Shown piece after piece: positions 32,781-41,270 of a stretch of DNA of 64,000 nucleotides. The notes under the pieces were generated by a model. The model was not told where the DNA came from. It was given only the letters and a program-made list of their open reading frames with translations, and ran no database searches. Source of the stretch: a virus; IMG/VR virus record IMGVR_UViG_3300035670_000127, positions 17,364-81,363 of that record. The stretch is one strand, 5' to 3'. The position numbers and the translations under genes were made by a program. How positions within the stretch are numbered: position 1 is the stretch's first letter; every line of letters starts with the position of its first letter.

Positions 32781-34589
32781 ACTCACATCCGCCCATTGTT
32801 TTTCCTTTTCGTACCCCAATAGCCATGCCAAAACCATCGATTCAGTCAAGGCGGTTTGCGCCTCTTTACGTGGGAGTTGATAGAATCGGATTAACTGAGT
32901 TTGTAGGTCGGCGACCGAGTCGGCTTTTTCAACTATGTCCACTAATCGTTCTAAGTCTTTAGCTAAGAAACGGCTGTAGCTTTTTGCCGACCTTAGTTTG
33001 ATAATATCCAGTGGGTCATTAGGGGATAAGGTACTCACCCAATCTCTATTCCCGGCACTGTATTCATGACCACATTCACCGCATTGGCAACCCTCCCCAT
33101 GGTATGCTGAAAACGCCACCGTGTCTCGATGTTCAAGGTCGTCAGGAAGTGCGAGACCATCTTCAATTTGTCTCTCTTCTTGAGGTAGGTCGGCCTCTAC
33201 CACATCTTGAACCGTTGGTTCATTGCTATCTGATTCACTGCCAACCTGAGAGGATTCAGTCACCACCTGAGTCGCTTCCTCTAGCGAATCCCATTCACCC
33301 TCATACCCAGGTAAAATCGCCTCACCTTTGGTTGCTAATTCTACTTGCAATCTATCGCTTACAAATTGCAATGGTAAGGGTAGGTACTTACGGATAATAT
33401 CAAAACTCTCAGCCGCGGTCTTTTTAGCCTCACTTTCCTCGTAAAACTCAAAATAAGGAGATCTAACCTTCTCTCCAAAGTTAAACCGCGTGACTAAGAA
33501 AAAGAGGTGATTCATAGTGGAGGCTATCATCTTACGATGCGCCTCGGTGACCATCCCTTCGGATTCCAAATGAGTAGCGGCGGCGGCCCGTGAGCCTTGG
33601 TCTGTGATTTCAACTCCTAAAGTAGAGGATAGAATCGCTTTGGATAACTCACTATTCACTAGGTCAATAAAGCCACTGTGAATCATTTTCTCACTCGTCT
33701 TAGCCTCCATAAATTCGACGGCGACGTTATCCGGGACGGCGGCGCAAGCCGAATCTAACATGTTGCTTAACTGATTCAGAATGGTATCAATTGCCTCCGC
33801 TTTGGTGCCGGGTGGGTATTTACCAATTGCCCATGGACTGCCATGCCGTTCGATAAATTTGACATAATACTCCATCACCATGCGCTTGAAATTCACTAGC
33901 CAATAGCAGGAGGATAGAGCGGCAAAACCGTAGGGATTATCCACTGTCGCACGGTGGCGAGTAAGGAGGTAATTATTGGGGTGCAAGGGTTCACCTAAGA
34001 AGTTCCCACGAGTCCTGACCAAAGGGAGGCCGTAAGGTGTGAATAACACCCGTCGCCTGGGCACGTCAATCAATTCGATAGGTAACAGATACTTGCCTTT
34101 GTAATCCCAAACAATCTCCTTTAAATCAAAACCATAAAGGACGCATTCATAAACCTTAAAATAGAAGTCATCCCAGCTAAAGTTAGGGGAGGGTGGCGTA
34201 TCCAAAATCTTTTCACACAATGCCGCGGCCAGCTTATCTACTTTACGCAACCCGCCCGGCTGTACGTGCGTCTCAAAACGTACTAAACCGGCATACATTC
34301 TTTGGATAATGCCAGCGACATGCGCATCCTCTGCCAACCTCTCATACACGGGCACGGTCTGGGCGTACCCTAGCCTAGCCAACGTTGGGTCGGGGTTAAG
34401 GACGTAAGGGAGAGCGTGAATGAAGTCAGGGTCGTTGTCGACGCTAGTGACTCGTTGCCCGGTCATCTCCCCAGTTGTATTCTCTTCCCCTTGTTGATAG
34501 GTTGGGATAGATAACGTTGGAAACGGCGCACTGAATTGATAGGCTTTTATTAACGAATCGTAAAGACTGGGTCGGTTAATGCTTTTCAT
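32775..34589 (-). CDS. Portal protein, Mu gp29-like (DUF935)
   Basis: The 604-residue protein fits the DUF935 portal family of Mu-like phages. It has NPDPTLARLGYA, YERLAEDAHVAGIIQRM, FYFKVYECVLYGFDLKEIVW, LTRHRATVDNPYGFA, VNFKRMVMEYYVKFIERHGSPWAIGKYP and VEITDQGSRAAAATHLE in the usual order. The long C-terminal extension (residues about 420-604) is acidic, with CQCGECGHEY, a possible zinc motif. The portal forms the dodecameric DNA entry ring. Confidence 0.93.
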   Translation of the reverse strand: MKSINRPSLYDSLIKAYQFSAPFPTLSIPTYQQGEENTTGEMTGQRVTSVDNDPDFIHALPYVLNPDPTLARLGYAQTVPVYERLAEDAHVAGIIQRMYAGLVRFETHVQPGGLRKVDKLAAALCEKILDTPPSPNFSWDDFYFKVYECVLYGFDLKEIVWDYKGKYLLPIELIDVPRRRVLFTPYGLPLVRTRGNFLGEPLHPNNYLLTRHRATVDNPYGFAALSSCYWLVNFKRMVMEYYVKFIERHGSPWAIGKYPPGTKAEAIDTILNQLSNMLDSACAAVPDNVAVEFMEAKTSEKMIHSGFIDLVNSELSKAILSSTLGVEITDQGSRAAAATHLESEGMVTEAHRKMIASTMNHLFFLVTRFNFGEKVRSPYFEFYEESEAKKTAAESFDIIRKYLPLPLQFVSDRLQVELATKGEAILPGYEGEWDSLEEATQVVTESSQVGSESDSNEPTVQDVVEADLPQEERQIEDGLALPDDLEHRDTVAFSAYHGEGCQCGECGHEYSAGNRDWVSTLSPNDPLDIIKLRSAKSYSRFLAKDLERLVDIVEKADSVADLQTQLIRFYQLPRKEAQTALTESMVLAWLLGYEKEKQWADVSV

Positions 34590-34591
34590 AT

Positions 34592-34936
34592 TTAGGTTAC
34601 CTCTTTAGGTACGCTTCGCTTCAGCTCCCCATTGGCTTGCATGTACTCAACTAAGAGGTTCACGGCGGTACTCAATACACCGTCTTTTAGAGTGTACACG
34701 TTAGACAGTAGCTGGTGTTGCATGTCATCAATTCGCCGCATAACATACTTCTTTTTTTCTGCGCTACTGATGTCCAAACGAGCCGCCTCCCTAATCAGTT
34801 CATAGATAAGGGATTGTATGTCAGGGGTAATCAGTTTGTTGATAAGCAACCAAAGGAGGTCGGTATCATTTTGTGCATTAACCAACCCCTTTAACCACAC
34901 CCATATCAACTTCAAATAATAGCTAAGAGTCTGCAT
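34592..34936 (-). CDS. Hypothetical small helical protein (114 aa)
   Basis: I choose the ATG at 34936, behind GAGGAGAAGCAAA. It has a membrane-proximal hydrophobic start (YYLKLIWVWLKGLVNAQ), then helices (LIYELIREAARLDISSAEKKKYVMRRIDDM). It starts inside the 3' end of the upstream gene and stops 2 bp before the portal start. The function is unknown. Confidence 0.6.
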   Translation of the reverse strand: MQTLSYYLKLIWVWLKGLVNAQNDTDLLWLLINKLITPDIQSLIYELIREAARLDISSAEKKKYVMRRIDDMQHQLLSNVYTLKDGVLSTAVNLLVEYMQANGELKRSVPKEVT

Positions 34937-35444
34937 TTTGCTTCTCCTCTTTGAATTTACATTTCGCACATTTGCACTTACGGCACTTAGATTGATGCCA
35001 GTTACTTTGGGTATATAATCGTCCCTTTAGAATCCGTGTAATAATCCCTTCCTTGCTATGGGGGTCGGTGGACTCATAAAAATTCAGTTCTAAATTGACT
35101 TGGAAAATGAGGTATAGTAACACGATGCCCTGGATACTCTCCAATAGAGTCCACAATACATCAAGCGTATCACCAATTAACCCGCCGCTACCTTGCAACA
35201 CCCAGCTCGTTTCTAGGAGGGCATACATGATAGTATAGAAAATGATAAGCACCACCCCGCGTCCCCGTTCCTGTTTGGTGATAGCGGGATTCTCCCACTT
35301 CTTTCTATTCATACGATACAGCGTGTAGATTCCAAAAGAAGCGGTGATTAGAAACAGTATGATGTTCCCTACCCCATTAGGGAATGCGAATAATAGCACT
35401 CCAATGGCAATTAAAAAATAGAGCGTCTGCCAATTAATATTCAT
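34923..35444 (-). CDS. Multi-pass membrane protein with Cys/Lys-rich tail
   Basis: The 173-residue product has four hydrophobic segments (LYFLIAIGVLLFAFPN, IILFLITASFGIYTL, VVLIIFYTIMYALLE, IQGIVLLYLIFQV). Its C-terminal tail has many Cys and Lys (CRKCKCAKCKFKEEKQ). It overlaps the upstream membrane gene by 4 bp, so the two are coupled. A lysis or envelope role is possible. Confidence 0.65.
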   Translation of the reverse strand: MNINWQTLYFLIAIGVLLFAFPNGVGNIILFLITASFGIYTLYRMNRKKWENPAITKQERGRGVVLIIFYTIMYALLETSWVLQGSGGLIGDTLDVLWTLLESIQGIVLLYLIFQVNLELNFYESTDPHSKEGIITRILKGRLYTQSNWHQSKCRKCKCAKCKFKEEKQNADS

Positions 35445-35842
35445 TTGTCCTTACCTCTATTTGAATCATCAGTGGTGAGGGTTGTTTGCACTGGTGATTG
35501 GTCGACGTCGGTACGCTTTACGCTAGTTCCTCCCATTTCAATAGTCCCCTTCATATTATCAAACCGCCTCCTTAATAAAAAGAGAGCCTCATCGTGAAAA
35601 GCACCGGATAATACCGTAAATCCCATTTGCAGTTTAACATCCACAAAGCCTGCGAGTAGGATATAGATAGTGGGTGACACAAAGCTAACTGACAATATGA
35701 TTCGTCCTACTTGAAACCCGTTTCTAAAATCCTTTTTGGAGAGTGCGTTGACGAATGCACCTAGCAACCCTAATGTACATGAAATAGCTAAATTTACAAT
35801 ATGGTCGTGGTTTTCATTAATTAATTCCAGAATCACATCCAT
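35441..35842 (-). CDS. Membrane protein, holin candidate
   Basis: The 133-residue protein has two or three hydrophobic segments (NLAISCTLGLLGAFVNAL, IILSVSFVSPTIYILLAGFV, LQMGFTVLSGAF) and an acidic, charged C-terminus. Size and topology fit small phage holins of the LydA kind. It lies in the head-tail operon rather than next to the lysozyme gene, so the holin call rests on topology alone. Confidence 0.5.
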   Translation of the reverse strand: MDVILELINENHDHIVNLAISCTLGLLGAFVNALSKKDFRNGFQVGRIILSVSFVSPTIYILLAGFVDVKLQMGFTVLSGAFHDEALFLLRRRFDNMKGTIEMGGTSVKRTDVDQSPVQTTLTTDDSNRGKDK

Positions 35843-35854
35843 TTAAATCTCCCT

Positions 35855-36214
35855 TTAATTTTTATCACCTGCCCGTTTCAAAGTGCGATTCCATACCGTG
35901 GTGAATCGTGGAACGTTCAATTGGCAGCCACGGTATTGCATAAGGAGTAGGGTGCGCGACTCAGTGGGCAGGGAGAGTAAAATTTGATAGATAGGATTAT
36001 TGTGGTTACGTTGTAAAGTCGCCTCCTTTTTAGGGATTCGTAGCTTGGTAGTGAGTAGGCAAATTTGCAAGGTACGGTCAATTCCAATAAGTGACACGAG
36101 AGGTCGAATCGCCTTTGGGAAGCAATCCGTGTCCACTCGTTCGAAAAAGACCTGTACCTTGTATTGCATACAGGCCGACATCATACCTTGTAATTCCTTA
36201 CTTATGCTTTTCAT
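35855..36214 (-). CDS. Hypothetical phage protein (119 aa)
   Basis: The protein has two weakly similar units, LVSLIGIDRTLQICLLTTKLRIPKK and LLLMQYRGCQLNVPRFTTVW, each ending in L-x-I/V-P. This recalls the duplicated N-terminal part of Mor-like activators, but no helix-turn-helix is clear. Its ATG lies inside the end of the frameshifted tail chaperone gene. Confidence 0.5.
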   Translation of the reverse strand: MKSISKELQGMMSACMQYKVQVFFERVDTDCFPKAIRPLVSLIGIDRTLQICLLTTKLRIPKKEATLQRNHNNPIYQILLSLPTESRTLLLMQYRGCQLNVPRFTTVWNRTLKRAGDKN

Positions 36215-36641
36215 TCAACACCCGTCTCGCTTCGCGTTCCATAATCTCTATACCCTCTATCATCAATAAGGACACACGTCCGAAGCCATAACGCTCTCGC
36301 ACCTCTTCCTCTGGGGAGAGGTGATAAAGATTCACTTTGGCGTACAAAACCGACCAGTCCAATCCCAGAATGCCCCCCATGGCACCGTATAACCAATGAC
36401 TGGATACACGTTGCCAAAAGAGGAAGGTTTCCCAGTTTTTAGGGAGGATATGACATTCGTCAGGGGTTGCCATTTGCCTAAATTGTTCGGCTAACTTAGC
36501 CGCGGTATCGGGGTCAACAAGGAGGTTAATATCAGACTCAACCTCCTCTATAGGTTTATCGTCGCCCCCTTGACCGCTGGCCCAATAATTGGCAACCTCA
36601 ACTAAATTATCCTCCTCAAATTGATTGCGGTACGACCCTAC
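36198..36641 (-). CDS. Tail assembly chaperone, frameshift-fused second domain (DUF1799-like)
   Basis: The frame is open upstream with no good start of its own and joins the 168-aa chaperone by a -1 shift, giving a fusion of about 315 residues. The C-terminal part matches DUF1799-like lambda-type T domains: ILPKNWETFLFWQ...HWLYGAMGGILGLDWSVLYA...MEREARRVL. In lambda-like phages the fused form (GT) loads tail tube subunits onto the tape measure. An internal ATG at 36473 could give a short form. Confidence 0.85.
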   Translation of the reverse strand, partial: VGSYRNQFEEDNLVEVANYWASGQGGDDKPIEEVESDINLLVDPDTAAKLAEQFRQMATPDECHILPKNWETFLFWQRVSSHWLYGAMGGILGLDWSVLYAKVNLYHLSPEEEVRERYGFGRVSLLMIEGIEIMEREARRVLNEKHK

Positions 36642-37144
36642 TTTTTTTTGTCGGGTTGGTGAATATTAATGACATTCTTTGAGTAGTATTCCACTACTTG
36701 CTGAACCGTGGTGACAAAGCTAAAGAAGGCGTCTAACACCTCCCCTTGCATAGCGTCGCCTTTCTTTAATTGGGCAGTCACTTTACGAGTAATGGGTTTA
36801 TCATACTCGTCTTTCAGTGGGTTGCCGTCGCCGTCGGTTTCCGGAACTGACAGGTCAATAACCAGTCCGTCCTCACTCAATACCACGACCTCTGTGCAAA
36901 CCTCTAATACAGCCTTTTTGTTAGACCGCAGGGTATCTACAAATTTTCGTTTAGGGGCTTTGACTACCTCGCCGCCCTCGTCAACTGTGTCCTCTGTGTC
37001 AACCATCTCGCCGATGTACTCACCCCATTTTTCGGCATCCATCACATAAAACTTGACTCCTAACATGACAGCATTTCGTTCGCCGCGACCTAAGCTAATC
37101 TTGACGCTTTTCTGATTCGTGATATTACTAAATGTTAAAGGCAT
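36638..37144 (-). CDS. Tail assembly chaperone, first domain (G-like)
   Basis: I start it at ATG 37144, behind AAGAGGTTCAAAT. The frame extends 27 codons further upstream. The 168-residue acidic protein (MPLTFSNITNQKSVKISLGRGER...) lies between the tail tube gene and other tail genes. It ends NIHQPDKKK at a stop beside the slippery run. Position, order and the shift site identify it as the G-type chaperone. Confidence 0.82.
   Translation of the reverse strand: MPLTFSNITNQKSVKISLGRGERNAVMLGVKFYVMDAEKWGEYIGEMVDTEDTVDEGGEVVKAPKRKFVDTLRSNKKAVLEVCTEVVVLSEDGLVIDLSVPETDGDGNPLKDEYDKPITRKVTAQLKKGDAMQGEVLDAFFSFVTTVQQVVEYYSKNVINIHQPDKKK
36641..36647 (-). promoter_or_regulatory. Slippery heptamer A-AAA-AAG for -1 frameshift
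   Basis: On the minus strand the run A8-G ends with A AAA AAG (X XXY YYZ) immediately before TAG. Slippage by -1 reads on as GTA GGG TCG into the open second domain. This is the expected arrangement of a programmed frameshift in tail chaperone genes. Confidence 0.85.
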
Positions 37145-37217
37145 ATTTGAACCTCTTGTAATGAAATAAATTGAGGTTAATGCCAGCGACTTTATCACTA
37201 GCATTAACCAGTCGACA

Positions 37218-38714
37218 CTAGACAAAAAGGATATAGAACTCGTCGTCTCCTTTGTTGCCAGTGCAAGTGAAATTTAAGTTATAGACTACCAGTTCCTCAC
37301 GGTCTCCTAATTCTGGCATGTCCAACTGAGCATAAGGGATAACCACTTTAAATCGGTTGCCGTGCGTACTCCCAAACAAAGCCTCAATCCTTAACTTGGT
37401 GCCGGCTTTCGCAATTGCGATAGGGTTAAAGTCAGCCAACGAGGAGGGTGCAAGCGGGTCAATTGAACCCGTGGGTTTCCGTCCCGTGATACCGACACTG
37501 GACATACCGTTAGCATCAGATAGGTCCATGTGTTTAGTGACGGTGTTGGCTAATTTCAGTTCCAACTTACTGCACGCCATCAAAGTGGGAGACAAGTCGC
37601 CAATTACGATGGTTGCACCCATAAGAGGGAACGGTAAAATACTAGGTACGGTTGCTGTTGGGGGGCTGGTATCGGTGGGGTCGGTGTAAAGACCTGTCAA
37701 GGCAAAGGAGGCGGTGGCCAATTTACCCACTTCAAAGGTAAACGTCGGGTCGGCTCGCATTCCAGTTGAAATATGCTTCATTAGGTCTCGTACATAATGC
37801 AGTGTCATTGATTCCATTTCACTGCATGAACTGGTTGGCACGTACACAATACCATCAGACGCCGTTGCCACCGTGGCAGAGCCTCCCCCCGCCCCTGTCA
37901 CTGCACCGATTCCAAAGCTCCCCGTGGTAACAACCGTCAAGGTTGCGGCCCCGCCTCCGCCCGTCTTCGCATCCAATAGCGTCCCAGTCACCGCCGCGGT
38001 GCCGGTATAAGTGCCCGCCGTCCACCCTAAAGTGGCGAGTGCGTTAGGACTGCCAGCGGCTAAAATAAAGGTTTGTGTACCTCCTGCCGTGGTTGTGCGA
38101 ATGCCGACGTAATTGGTGCTGGCATACGCCTCCACACCTGTTACGTTCGCCGTGCCCAATTGGGCATTAATTTCAGTGACCACTTCAGCTACATTTGCAC
38201 ATGCACTGTCAAGGGTGACCTCGGTGGCCCCGGCGTTATTCACGTTAATAGAAAAGGTTTGCGACGTGCCACTCCAATCGTGTCCACTAGACAAGTTAAC
38301 CGTGCCGACGTGCGTTGCTTTCGTGGCCGCTTGGGTTATCGTTTCAGTGGTGACCCAGCTTCCTGTACTGCCCGTGCAAGTGAGTAAGTAGGCCGCTTTT
38401 TTCACTAACCCACTGGCTTGCATTAAGTCGTCATAGAAAGGAGCTTGCACCTTGTTACTTTGGTCAACTCCACCTCCTAAAAATTCAACTGCAATCGTAG
38501 AGGTAGCCGACATCGCACCACTGAGTTTGCCAACTGGGGAGAAGTTAGGCATCATCATGGTACGCTCTTGCATATCATTTTCCATTTTAAAGTCGGCACC
38601 GCTATTCACTGGGATAGTGGTATATCCACTTAATGGGTCGACTCCGTATTGGGATTCAAGGACGGTTAACGCTCCTATTTTTTTGGACATCAGTCCACAA
38701 TTTTGAAAGGCCAT
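37218..38714 (-). CDS. Major tail (tube) protein with inserted domain
   Basis: The 498-residue protein begins MAFQNCGLMSKKIGALTVLES, with ADFKMENDMQERTMMMPNFSPVGKLSGAMSATSTIAVEFLGGG, a tube-protein core. Residues of about 115-300 form an Ala/Gly/Thr-rich insertion: SINVNNAGATEVTLD, EVVTEINAQLG, GVEAYASTNYVGIRTTTAG, LATLGWTAGTYTG. This pattern resembles flagellin-IN-type domains. The C-terminal part returns to the core (THGNRFKVVIPYAQLDMPELGDREE). Its order before the chaperone gene supports the call. Confidence 0.82.
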   Translation of the reverse strand: MAFQNCGLMSKKIGALTVLESQYGVDPLSGYTTIPVNSGADFKMENDMQERTMMMPNFSPVGKLSGAMSATSTIAVEFLGGGVDQSNKVQAPFYDDLMQASGLVKKAAYLLTCTGSTGSWVTTETITQAATKATHVGTVNLSSGHDWSGTSQTFSINVNNAGATEVTLDSACANVAEVVTEINAQLGTANVTGVEAYASTNYVGIRTTTAGGTQTFILAAGSPNALATLGWTAGTYTGTAAVTGTLLDAKTGGGGAATLTVVTTGSFGIGAVTGAGGGSATVATASDGIVYVPTSSCSEMESMTLHYVRDLMKHISTGMRADPTFTFEVGKLATASFALTGLYTDPTDTSPPTATVPSILPFPLMGATIVIGDLSPTLMACSKLELKLANTVTKHMDLSDANGMSSVGITGRKPTGSIDPLAPSSLADFNPIAIAKAGTKLRIEALFGSTHGNRFKVVIPYAQLDMPELGDREELVVYNLNFTCTGNKGDDEFYILFV

Positions 38715-38731
38715 GGTTTAATTCCTCAAGG

Positions 38732-39526
38732 TTAAAAAGTCACTGGCTTAGGTCGGTTTCTATAACTACAAATTTGAGAGGTACAAGAGAACTGGTCAAG
38801 CCAGTGATATGAGTCCAGTTCTAAACCGTAAGCCGTCCCGCCGCGGTAGGTTAAGGGCATGGTAGGACGGTCAAATTCAGTGGTAGGGAGTTGCCAGCCC
38901 AGCAGGGAGTCCACTATCTTAGTATGCAATGCCCAAATAATATCCATTGAGTTCACGCCATACTCATCTGTCACATTGTCTGCCACTAACAGGATTCCAA
39001 AATAGTCCTCCACCTGCTGTCGCACTTCATACCCTAACGTCTGATTAGCAGTGGACTGAGTGCGTAATCGCATCACAAAAACCGCTGGTGTGGAGGCCAC
39101 TTGGTCTTCGGTTAGAAGCCCTCTAAAGTCAGTCGTGCCCTCTACTTGAGTCACCTCGTTTTTGAAGTCATCAATGGCGATTTGACCATAGAGGTCTTCC
39201 CTTAGTTTCAACACAATATTACGCCTGGCGGTGGAGGCTAAGGTCTGATTAAAAGTCGGCTGTAACTCTAACGTGCCTGCTAACTCTAAGGAGGGGTTGG
39301 TTAATAAGTTTATGTCACTTATTAACGTCACCTCCCCTGCTAGGGTTTGGGTACTCAATTCATAGTTTTGTGTCTCACCCGTACTAGATTGCCTCCCACT
39401 TGCACGGCGACTGACTATGGGAGTGTCGGTGGCAGACGCGGCACTGGCCGACCTGCTATTGAGGTCGGCTTGTGCAATTGCACCCGCTGTCACAGTCGCG
39501 CTGGAGGTGGAGGTGAAATTAATCAT
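38732..39526 (-). CDS. Tail terminator-like protein (Mu gp37-like)
   Basis: The C-terminal two-thirds fits the Gp37/DUF1834-like tail terminator family: NIVLKLREDLYGQIAIDDFKNEVTQVEGTTDFRG, PAVFVMRLRTQ, and DIIWALHTKIVDSLLGWQLP. The N-terminal 80 residues are Ser/Thr/Ala-rich and not part of the family. Tail terminators cap the tube at the head side. The gene sits between the neck genes and the tube gene, and its start overlaps the upstream gene by 4 bp. Confidence 0.72.
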   Translation of the reverse strand: MINFTSTSSATVTAGAIAQADLNSRSASAASATDTPIVSRRASGRQSSTGETQNYELSTQTLAGEVTLISDINLLTNPSLELAGTLELQPTFNQTLASTARRNIVLKLREDLYGQIAIDDFKNEVTQVEGTTDFRGLLTEDQVASTPAVFVMRLRTQSTANQTLGYEVRQQVEDYFGILLVADNVTDEYGVNSMDIIWALHTKIVDSLLGWQLPTTEFDRPTMPLTYRGGTAYGLELDSYHWLDQFSCTSQICSYRNRPKPVTF

Positions 39527-39903
39527 ATCGTGTCGATGTTAATCACTATATCCCCACTGTCAAAAAACAGCGGTTTACCGGGCGTAAGTACCGCGGGGTT
39601 GGTCAGAGGAGCGGCCCATAGAATCTTATCGGCATCGGCGTCCAGGATACCGATATAGGTGATGGTGACCTCGGTAGGGGGGCCTGCGAAAAAGACTGGA
39701 CTATTCACACCCGTACCATCAAACGTAATCACCTTGCGTTCATAACCCACGTAAGACGCTTCCTGACTTGCATTGTTTTCTCTAATTCCGTCGCTTCCTG
39801 TATAGGCCGCTATGTGTAAAGTGGTAGGGAGTGCAAACGCATCTGCCCCTTGAACCAATTTCTTTAATTTATTTGCAGTGTAAGCCGTGAATATGCCTGC
39901 CAT
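39523..39903 (-). CDS. Phage structural protein, tandem paralog A
   Basis: The 126-residue protein begins MAGIFTAYTANKLKKLVQG and follows the widespread phage pattern: LHIAAYTGSDGIRENN, VGYERKVITFDG, FFAGPPTEVTITYIGILDADADKILWAAPL, and DSGDIVINID. The next gene is a paralog in the same order. Such proteins are often called tail fibre or neck-associated. Their exact place in the virion is unknown. Confidence 0.65.
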   Translation of the reverse strand: MAGIFTAYTANKLKKLVQGADAFALPTTLHIAAYTGSDGIRENNASQEASYVGYERKVITFDGTGVNSPVFFAGPPTEVTITYIGILDADADKILWAAPLTNPAVLTPGKPLFFDSGDIVINIDTI

Positions 39904-39912
39904 AATGAAGCC

Positions 39913-40296
39913 CTATATATCTGTCAACTCCAGTGTGATTTTACCAGTCTCATACCAAAGCGGTTGACCTATTAAAGGAGTGACTGGCAGTTCAAAAGGA
40001 ATAGCTATTAAGATTCTATCCACCTCCTCCATCGTGCCTACTAAGGCTTGGTGCGTGATACTCACTTCGGTGGCAAAACCGTCAAAATGAAACGGCTTGC
40101 TTATCATACTTTCGTCAAATAGCACCGGCTGTTTCTGATAGTTGACGTCGGCCACCTCGCCCGTCGGGGTATCTGTCTCAATGCCGTTGCCACTGGTATA
40201 AAGCGCGAGTCTCAAATTGGTGACAGGTGGGAGTGTTTCAATTCCAAGGAGGTGTTTAACTAACCTCTCTTTCATATAATCTGTGATAATTGCCAT
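39913..40296 (-). CDS. Phage structural protein, tandem paralog B
   Basis: The 127-residue sequence aligns throughout with its neighbour: MAIITDYMKERLVKHLLG, LRLALYTSGNGIETD, VNYQKQPVLFDES, FHFDGFATEVSITHQAL, and ETGKITLELTDI. The duplication is old, since identity is low. Both sit between the gpG-like and terminator genes. Confidence 0.65.
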   Translation of the reverse strand: MAIITDYMKERLVKHLLGIETLPPVTNLRLALYTSGNGIETDTPTGEVADVNYQKQPVLFDESMISKPFHFDGFATEVSITHQALVGTMEEVDRILIAIPFELPVTPLIGQPLWYETGKITLELTDI

Positions 40297-40302
40297 ATTT
40301 TC

Positions 40303-40743
40303 TTATCCTCTCAAACGTAGGAATTTTTCAATGATACGTTGCGCTTCGTCTATGTCATCTTGATTAATGCCTAAATAGGGTCGCGCAGGTAAATTCAGTC
40401 TATGTCCTTTTCCGGTTCGCCCACCGTATTGGTGAATACGTGCATACACTGGAAAATTGCCGACTCCTATTTCAACCTCATCTTTACTCGCTTTATAGTT
40501 AATAGCTTGTCTTAGCATTCCTTTATCCACTAGCGTTTTACCGCCGTCGCGGATGGCGCGTTTTGACTTTAGCCACGGTTTGCCATCGGGGTCGACTCCT
40601 TTGTCAAAACGCATGGCAATCTCTGTCATCATATACTCCCCTATTTCTTTAAAGGGGTAGCTAAGGTCGCGGATGCGTGAATTTAATTCCCGTATTCCTT
40701 TCTCACTTCTATTTGTATCCACTTCTATCTGTAGCGGGACCAT
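40303..40743 (-). CDS. Mu gpG-like virion morphogenesis protein (tail completion)
   Basis: The 146-residue protein matches the phage virion morphogenesis family: MTEIAMRFDKGVDPDGKPWLKSKRAIRDGGKTLVDKGMLRQAINYKA, then VYARIHQYGGRTGKGHRLNLPARPYLGI. Family members act in neck or tail completion. It overlaps the upstream gene by 19 bp. Confidence 0.85.
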   Translation of the reverse strand: MVPLQIEVDTNRSEKGIRELNSRIRDLSYPFKEIGEYMMTEIAMRFDKGVDPDGKPWLKSKRAIRDGGKTLVDKGMLRQAINYKASKDEVEIGVGNFPVYARIHQYGGRTGKGHRLNLPARPYLGINQDDIDEAQRIIEKFLRLRG

Positions 40744-41258
40744 GCGATTTTACTTACACTCTGTTTAACTGAAAAAGGAGGAGAAAGGGAAGGGTAGGTT
40801 AGGGTGATGTTAGCTTCCTCTTCTCCTAAACTGAGTCCTCCGCGGTTGCCAGTGGTGATACCGTCTAACCAGCTAATTGAAGTATCGTAGGCCGACTTAA
40901 TCGTGGCACTGGGTTTATGCGCGGCTAGGAGGTAGCGTGCGATAAAATTGGTATGCCGTCTTAATAACTCAAGGTTTGCTGAGAGGAGGTCGTCACTCAA
41001 AGGGACTTGATAGCGGCGTATGAGGTAGGCGTTCACCACACTCTCAGCCGCTGTAATATTCTCCTCTAACCGCGTCAATGCACCCTGCCCTAATTCCAAT
41101 TGTTCATTGGAAAAAGAAGAGGTGTCGCCACCTGTAATGATTGCCCTTAGCACGGCGGCTGGGACTACCTTAATCACCACCGTGTCGATTGGGGAGGCGT
41201 ACTTAGTAAGCCGTTGGACTCCAAATTGTTGCATCATTGCAAGCGGCGACGTGTACAT
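40725..41258 (-). CDS. Mu gp36-like head-tail connector (DUF1320)
   Basis: The 177-residue protein begins MYTSPLAMMQQFGVQRLTKYAS and continues with ALTRLEENITAAESVVNAYLIRRYQVPLSDDLLSANLELLRRHTNFIARYLLA, the helical pattern of the DUF1320 family (Mu gp36). It follows the capsid gene, where such connectors lie. Confidence 0.85.
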   Translation of the reverse strand: MYTSPLAMMQQFGVQRLTKYASPIDTVVIKVVPAAVLRAIITGGDTSSFSNEQLELGQGALTRLEENITAAESVVNAYLIRRYQVPLSDDLLSANLELLRRHTNFIARYLLAAHKPSATIKSAYDTSISWLDGITTGNRGGLSLGEEEANITLTYPSLSPPFSVKQSVSKIAWSRYR

Positions 41259-41270
41259 GGGGTATGCCTC

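Noticed and set aside
36198-36473. Independent short gene starting at 36473
   Set aside because: The frame runs open upstream to the slippery site and aligns as the second half of the chaperone, so an independent start is not needed.
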